A DNA stretch of 64,000 nt, from assembly GCF_013267195.1 (NCBI RefSeq), contig NZ_CP053941.1:2873430-2937429 (forward strand), read 5' to 3'. The DNA is from Halorubrum salinarum (GTDB taxonomy: Archaea > Halobacteriota > Halobacteria > Halobacteriales > Haloferacaceae). This document shows positions 61,762 to 64,000 of this stretch, in pieces (position 1 is the first letter of the stretch; each line of letters opens with the position of its first letter). The position numbers and the translations under genes were made by a program. The notes beneath the pieces were generated by a model that was not told the origin of the DNA, ran no database searches, and worked only from the letters and a program-made list of their open reading frames with translations.

Positions 61762-61800
61762 ATTACCCGACTGTCGCCCCAACGAGGCTGAGTTTTCTAC

Positions 61801-62152
61801 ATGGCTGACATTCCAATCGGACTCCTCGACACGATGATTGCGTTGACAGCGGGCGCGCTGTTCACGCTTGTTGGTATCATCTATCGTCGGCTCCGCAAGC
61901 GGATCGCCGAGCTTGAGGAAACACTCGAAGAGGTGGTCGCAACTTATCGACGTCAAAGGCGACATCAACACGACGTTCACGTGGATGTTTGGCGAGGAGG
62001 CGGATCCGACAAACGGCGGGATTGCCCAGGAGATCGAGACGCGATTCGAGGAGGCCGAGCGTCGTCGCCAGCTGCTCGAGGACAGAGTCGATGCGATTAT
62101 CGACGAACTGCACGACGCTGAGGATCTCGACTTCGAGCGCGACGATGTGTAA
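61801..62152 (+). pseudogene. small membrane/coiled-coil virus protein interrupted by a frameshift
   Basis: The frame at 61801 begins with a good TM helix (LDTMIALTAGALFTLVGIIYRRL) and a coiled coil (KRIAELEETLEEV). It then turns into an Arg-rich nonsense tail ending at 62121. The frame one nucleotide over carries the natural-looking continuation VKGDINTTFTWMFGEEADPTNGG and EIETRFEEAERRRQLLEDRVDAIIDELHDAEDLDFERDDV to 62152. A +1 shift around 61935-61945 joins them into a protein of about 117 residues. Either a mutation (or sequencing error) or a programmed shift explains this; no slippery site is obvious. Confidence 0.72.
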
Positions 62153-62158
62153 AATGCT

Positions 62159-62710
62159 TTAATTTACAACATTATGCCTCCTGAATAGGTACACTGGCAT
62201 CACAATTAGGTTTAACAACGGAATAACAGATCCAATTCCCCATAGAATCGCACTCGGATCCCAATTAGTATAATATTCTAAATGTTGTGAGTCGAAGTAA
62301 ATAGCGATTGGGGGTAGCACCCAAGCTACAAGCCCCATTAAGCCTACGAGAAAATCCAACTGAGCTGGGGCATTACCCGCGAGAATAAGCGCACCGAGCC
62401 AAAGAGCTAACCCAAGTCCCACCGCGTAATGCCACGAGTCAGATGTAGTAGGCTCAGTCGATACATCTGTGGGGTTTACTTCAGGGTTATTTGATGCCGA
62501 GGAAGGAGACATCCCTTGTGACGGAGGATCAGTCGGTTGGCTGATAGTATTATTTGACGTTCCAGATCTGCTCCCACCACTTTCAGTTCCTCTAGAAGTG
62601 GAGTTGGGCTCAGAAATAGCTACACCGCACTCAGGACAGAATTTTGAATTTTGTTTGATGAGCTCTCCGCACTCACGGCAGTACTTTTTATCGTCTGGTT
62701 TTTCCGTCAT
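62159..62710 (-). CDS. zinc-ribbon membrane protein
   Basis: Protein of 183 residues with clearly lower GC than the host genes. The N-terminal double-CxxC zinc ribbon is CRECGELIKQNSKFCPECG (Cys11, 14, 25, 28). A Ser/Thr/Pro-rich linker covers about residues 35-90, followed by three hydrophobic segments (YAVGLGLALWLGALILAG, FLVGLMGLVAWVLPPIAIYF, WGIGSVIPLLNLIVMPVYLF). Similar ribbon-plus-TM proteins are common in archaea with unknown role. Opposite orientation to the tail genes suggests a moron-type gene or one not part of the tail operon. Confidence 0.78.
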   Translation of the reverse strand: MTEKPDDKKYCRECGELIKQNSKFCPECGVAISEPNSTSRGTESGGSRSGTSNNTISQPTDPPSQGMSPSSASNNPEVNPTDVSTEPTTSDSWHYAVGLGLALWLGALILAGNAPAQLDFLVGLMGLVAWVLPPIAIYFDSQHLEYYTNWDPSAILWGIGSVIPLLNLIVMPVYLFRRHNVVN

Positions 62711-62885
62711 TTTGATCGCTATTGGCCATTACATGTTAATTGTAAATAAAATCTAGTATACATTGTCTTAGCAACATATAATCGAGGACAAACGGCCCGA
62801 TGACGCTCGGGGTGGGATCCGAGTAGAGGGTGCCTGTCAGTCTCTTTCCGCCACCCCGGCAGTTCGACACGGGTGGGTGTGTGTG
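62711..62885. other. spacer without a supported gene
   Basis: About 175 bp between the zinc-ribbon gene start and the HNH gene stop. The part at 62735-62780 is very AT-rich and probably contains the promoter of the zinc-ribbon gene on the minus strand. No frame is supported. Confidence 0.4.
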
Positions 62886-63350
62886 TCACATGTACTGTTC
62901 GGCTTGGAGCGACTGATATTCAACGTCGGACTCCAGCAACTGTTTGTCGAGTAACCGGATGTCGCCGAGGGGGAGGTACCACACCTTGTCATCCTCCAAT
63001 CCGAATTTCGGTTGTAATCTGACATTGAAATCCTCGGCCAGTGCCGGGATCATCTCTTTTAACAGGTGTTTGAACCACCAGAACTCGACATCAGTCATCT
63101 CCCCAGTAGATTCTAATCTGACTGTTGGGGCGATCCCATCTCCATGCTTTGCTTCGTGACAGCGCCGACAGAGAGTGCTTAGATTACTCAGCCGATCGGA
63201 TCCCCCAGCACCACGCGGGACATTATGATCGGGATCAAGTGTCTGTACATCTCCAGTTCGGCCCAAGCAACAGGTACATCGTTGCTGATCGCGGGCGAAC
63301 ACAGCATTCCGCTGTTCCGTCCAACTTTTGCGTTCGAGTGACTTGCTCAT
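62886..63350 (-). CDS. HNH endonuclease
   Basis: Nuclease of 154 residues from the ATG at 63350; the longer frame to 63386 begins with TTG and an AT-rich element (63401-63410) points to transcription starting between them. Zinc cysteines CTCC and CRRC frame the HNH core: LDPDHNVPRGAGGSDRLSNLSTLCRRCHEAKHGDG, with the His of DH and a final CHEAKHG. In tailed viruses HNH proteins assist genome packaging or act as homing nucleases. The C-terminal half (about 75-154) is unfamiliar. Confidence 0.88.
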   Translation of the reverse strand: MSKSLERKSWTEQRNAVFARDQQRCTCCLGRTGDVQTLDPDHNVPRGAGGSDRLSNLSTLCRRCHEAKHGDGIAPTVRLESTGEMTDVEFWWFKHLLKEMIPALAEDFNVRLQPKFGLEDDKVWYLPLGDIRLLDKQLLESDVEYQSLQAEQYM

Positions 63351-63480
63351 GTTTGGGGGTACAGCAACGGTGTGATGCTTGTCCAAGGCCCACCGGTGCT
63401 GTATTTCTCCATCTACTGATCGCTTCTCCGGGCCAACTCGTATCTGCGTCCTCCGACACCAGTACCATTGAGAACCATAC

Positions 63481-63486
63481 TATTAA
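63481..63486 (+). promoter_or_regulatory. TATA-like box of the right-edge gene
   Basis: TATTAA lies 29-34 nt before the ATG at 63515, consistent with a leaderless transcript. Confidence 0.45.
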
Positions 63487-63514
63487 GTGTAACGCGTAAC
63501 AGTATAGAGTACGG

Positions 63515-64000
63515 ATGGAATACAAAGATATCTCTGCCCTGTTAACGCCGGGGCAGCGGGACTATCTGCTGGGGGACTCGGATATTGATGCTGGCTCTGC
63601 CAACGAGCGAGCTACGAGAGCACGGATCCGAGATCGATTGACTCAGGGTGTGGGTGATCTTGCAATCCTCCAAGCAAATCTTGAGTCAAGGGACGTTGAG
63701 CAGGCGTTCGATCCCATCGATTTCAATGATATCGAGCCGGCACTGGCGTTGATTCTGGACGGTGTTTCTCGTGTCAGTAAGTATCAGCATGGCACAAGCG
63801 AAGGACAGCTTCCTGATGATGAAATCAAAGATATGTTCGCAGCATTCTACGCTGGTGCGCTGAAAAGTATGTACGTGAAGCGTGGAATCGAAGTAGAAAA
63901 CATCACAGTGGACATCGACATTGAGCTCGGGAGCAACCTTACAGATGTCTCGAAGGAAAATCTCTCAGAGATGCCCAACAAGCGTCTTATACAGCTTTGG
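63515..64000 (+). CDS. conserved haloarchaeal protein (3' end outside window)
   Basis: The frame opens at the ATG at 63515 and stays open to the right edge (162 codons). The N-terminus (YKDISALLTPGQRDYLLGDSD, TRARIRDRLTQGVGDLAIL) matches a recurrent haloarchaeal domain of unknown function that I associate with mobile regions, from memory. The body is helical and acidic, without TM segments or catalytic motifs. Base composition is like the virus segment rather than the host. Its role is unknown. Confidence 0.78.
   Translation, partial: MEYKDISALLTPGQRDYLLGDSDIDAGSANERATRARIRDRLTQGVGDLAILQANLESRDVEQAFDPIDFNDIEPALALILDGVSRVSKYQHGTSEGQLPDDEIKDMFAAFYAGALKSMYVKRGIEVENITVDIDIELGSNLTDVSKENLSEMPNKRLIQLW

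Noticed and set aside
63351..63386. TTG-initiated longer form of the HNH endonuclease
   Set aside because: The promoter-like element at 63401-63410 fits the ATG at 63350 better, and the extra residues are not family-like.

Overview
The window is a very GC-rich piece of a haloarchaeal (class Halobacteria) chromosome. The evidence is the acidic proteome, Tat-type lipoprotein signals, a halocyanin, HalX and bacterio-opsin-activator-type HTH proteins, very short 5' leaders with TATA boxes about 25-32 nt before many start codons, and an archaeal-style tRNA. A Halorubrum-like organism is plausible, but no rRNA or other species marker is present. From about 56.46 kb the sequence becomes visibly less GC-rich and encodes virus tail proteins, so the right-hand 7.5 kb is a provirus or provirus remnant.

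Layout. 1-5.0 kb: BMP-type nucleoside/lipoprotein ABC importer (binding lipoprotein, double ATPase, two permeases; the last permease runs off the left edge). 5.2-7.1 kb: phosphohexomutase and acylphosphatase. 7.1-9.8 kb: an HxlR regulator divergent from a DoxX membrane protein and a single-module VOC dioxygenase, strongly reminiscent of the Bacillus catDE/YodB-CatR quinone-stress set; a two-module MhqO-type dioxygenase with an MhqD-type esterase lies at 21.8-23.5 kb. 10-16.2 kb: small acidic protein, DUF21 membrane protein, aspartoacylase-like hydrolase, and an ABC exporter whose first permease is fused to a PrsW-like membrane protease domain. 16.3-21.7 kb: TRIC-like channel, DUF2797, BsuPI-domain protein, MenD and small haloarchaeal proteins.

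23.5-34.4 kb is a nitrous-oxide-reduction locus: DUF2249-cupin protein, halocyanin, NosZ, a NosZ-linked membrane protein, NosD, NosF, NosY, an HTH-10 regulator, a second DUF2249 protein and a radical SAM/SPASM protein. Five near-identical 12-nt inverted repeats ([C/G]GAAC-N2-GTTCG) lie upstream of these genes and I saw none elsewhere in the window, so this looks like a single regulon.

34.4-56.4 kb: MFS transporter, a multi-PAS sensor with a degenerate kinase core, a HalX/zinc-ribbon response protein, an AddAB-like helicase-nuclease pair, a MarR-like regulator, tRNA-Arg(UCG), a KaiC-like ATPase, a CoA-binding protein, cysteine synthase, ThrS, a PAS-GAF histidine kinase, an aminotransferase, a methyltransferase, an MFS transporter and an SDR oxidoreductase.

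56.4-64 kb: the provirus segment starts abruptly inside a tail tape-measure gene that has lost its 5' end. It continues with a small tail protein, a large baseplate-type protein carrying a LamG-like insertion, a cassette of three consecutive hairpins, a membrane/coiled-coil protein split by a frameshift, a zinc-ribbon membrane protein, an HNH endonuclease and a partial haloarchaeal protein cut by the right edge.
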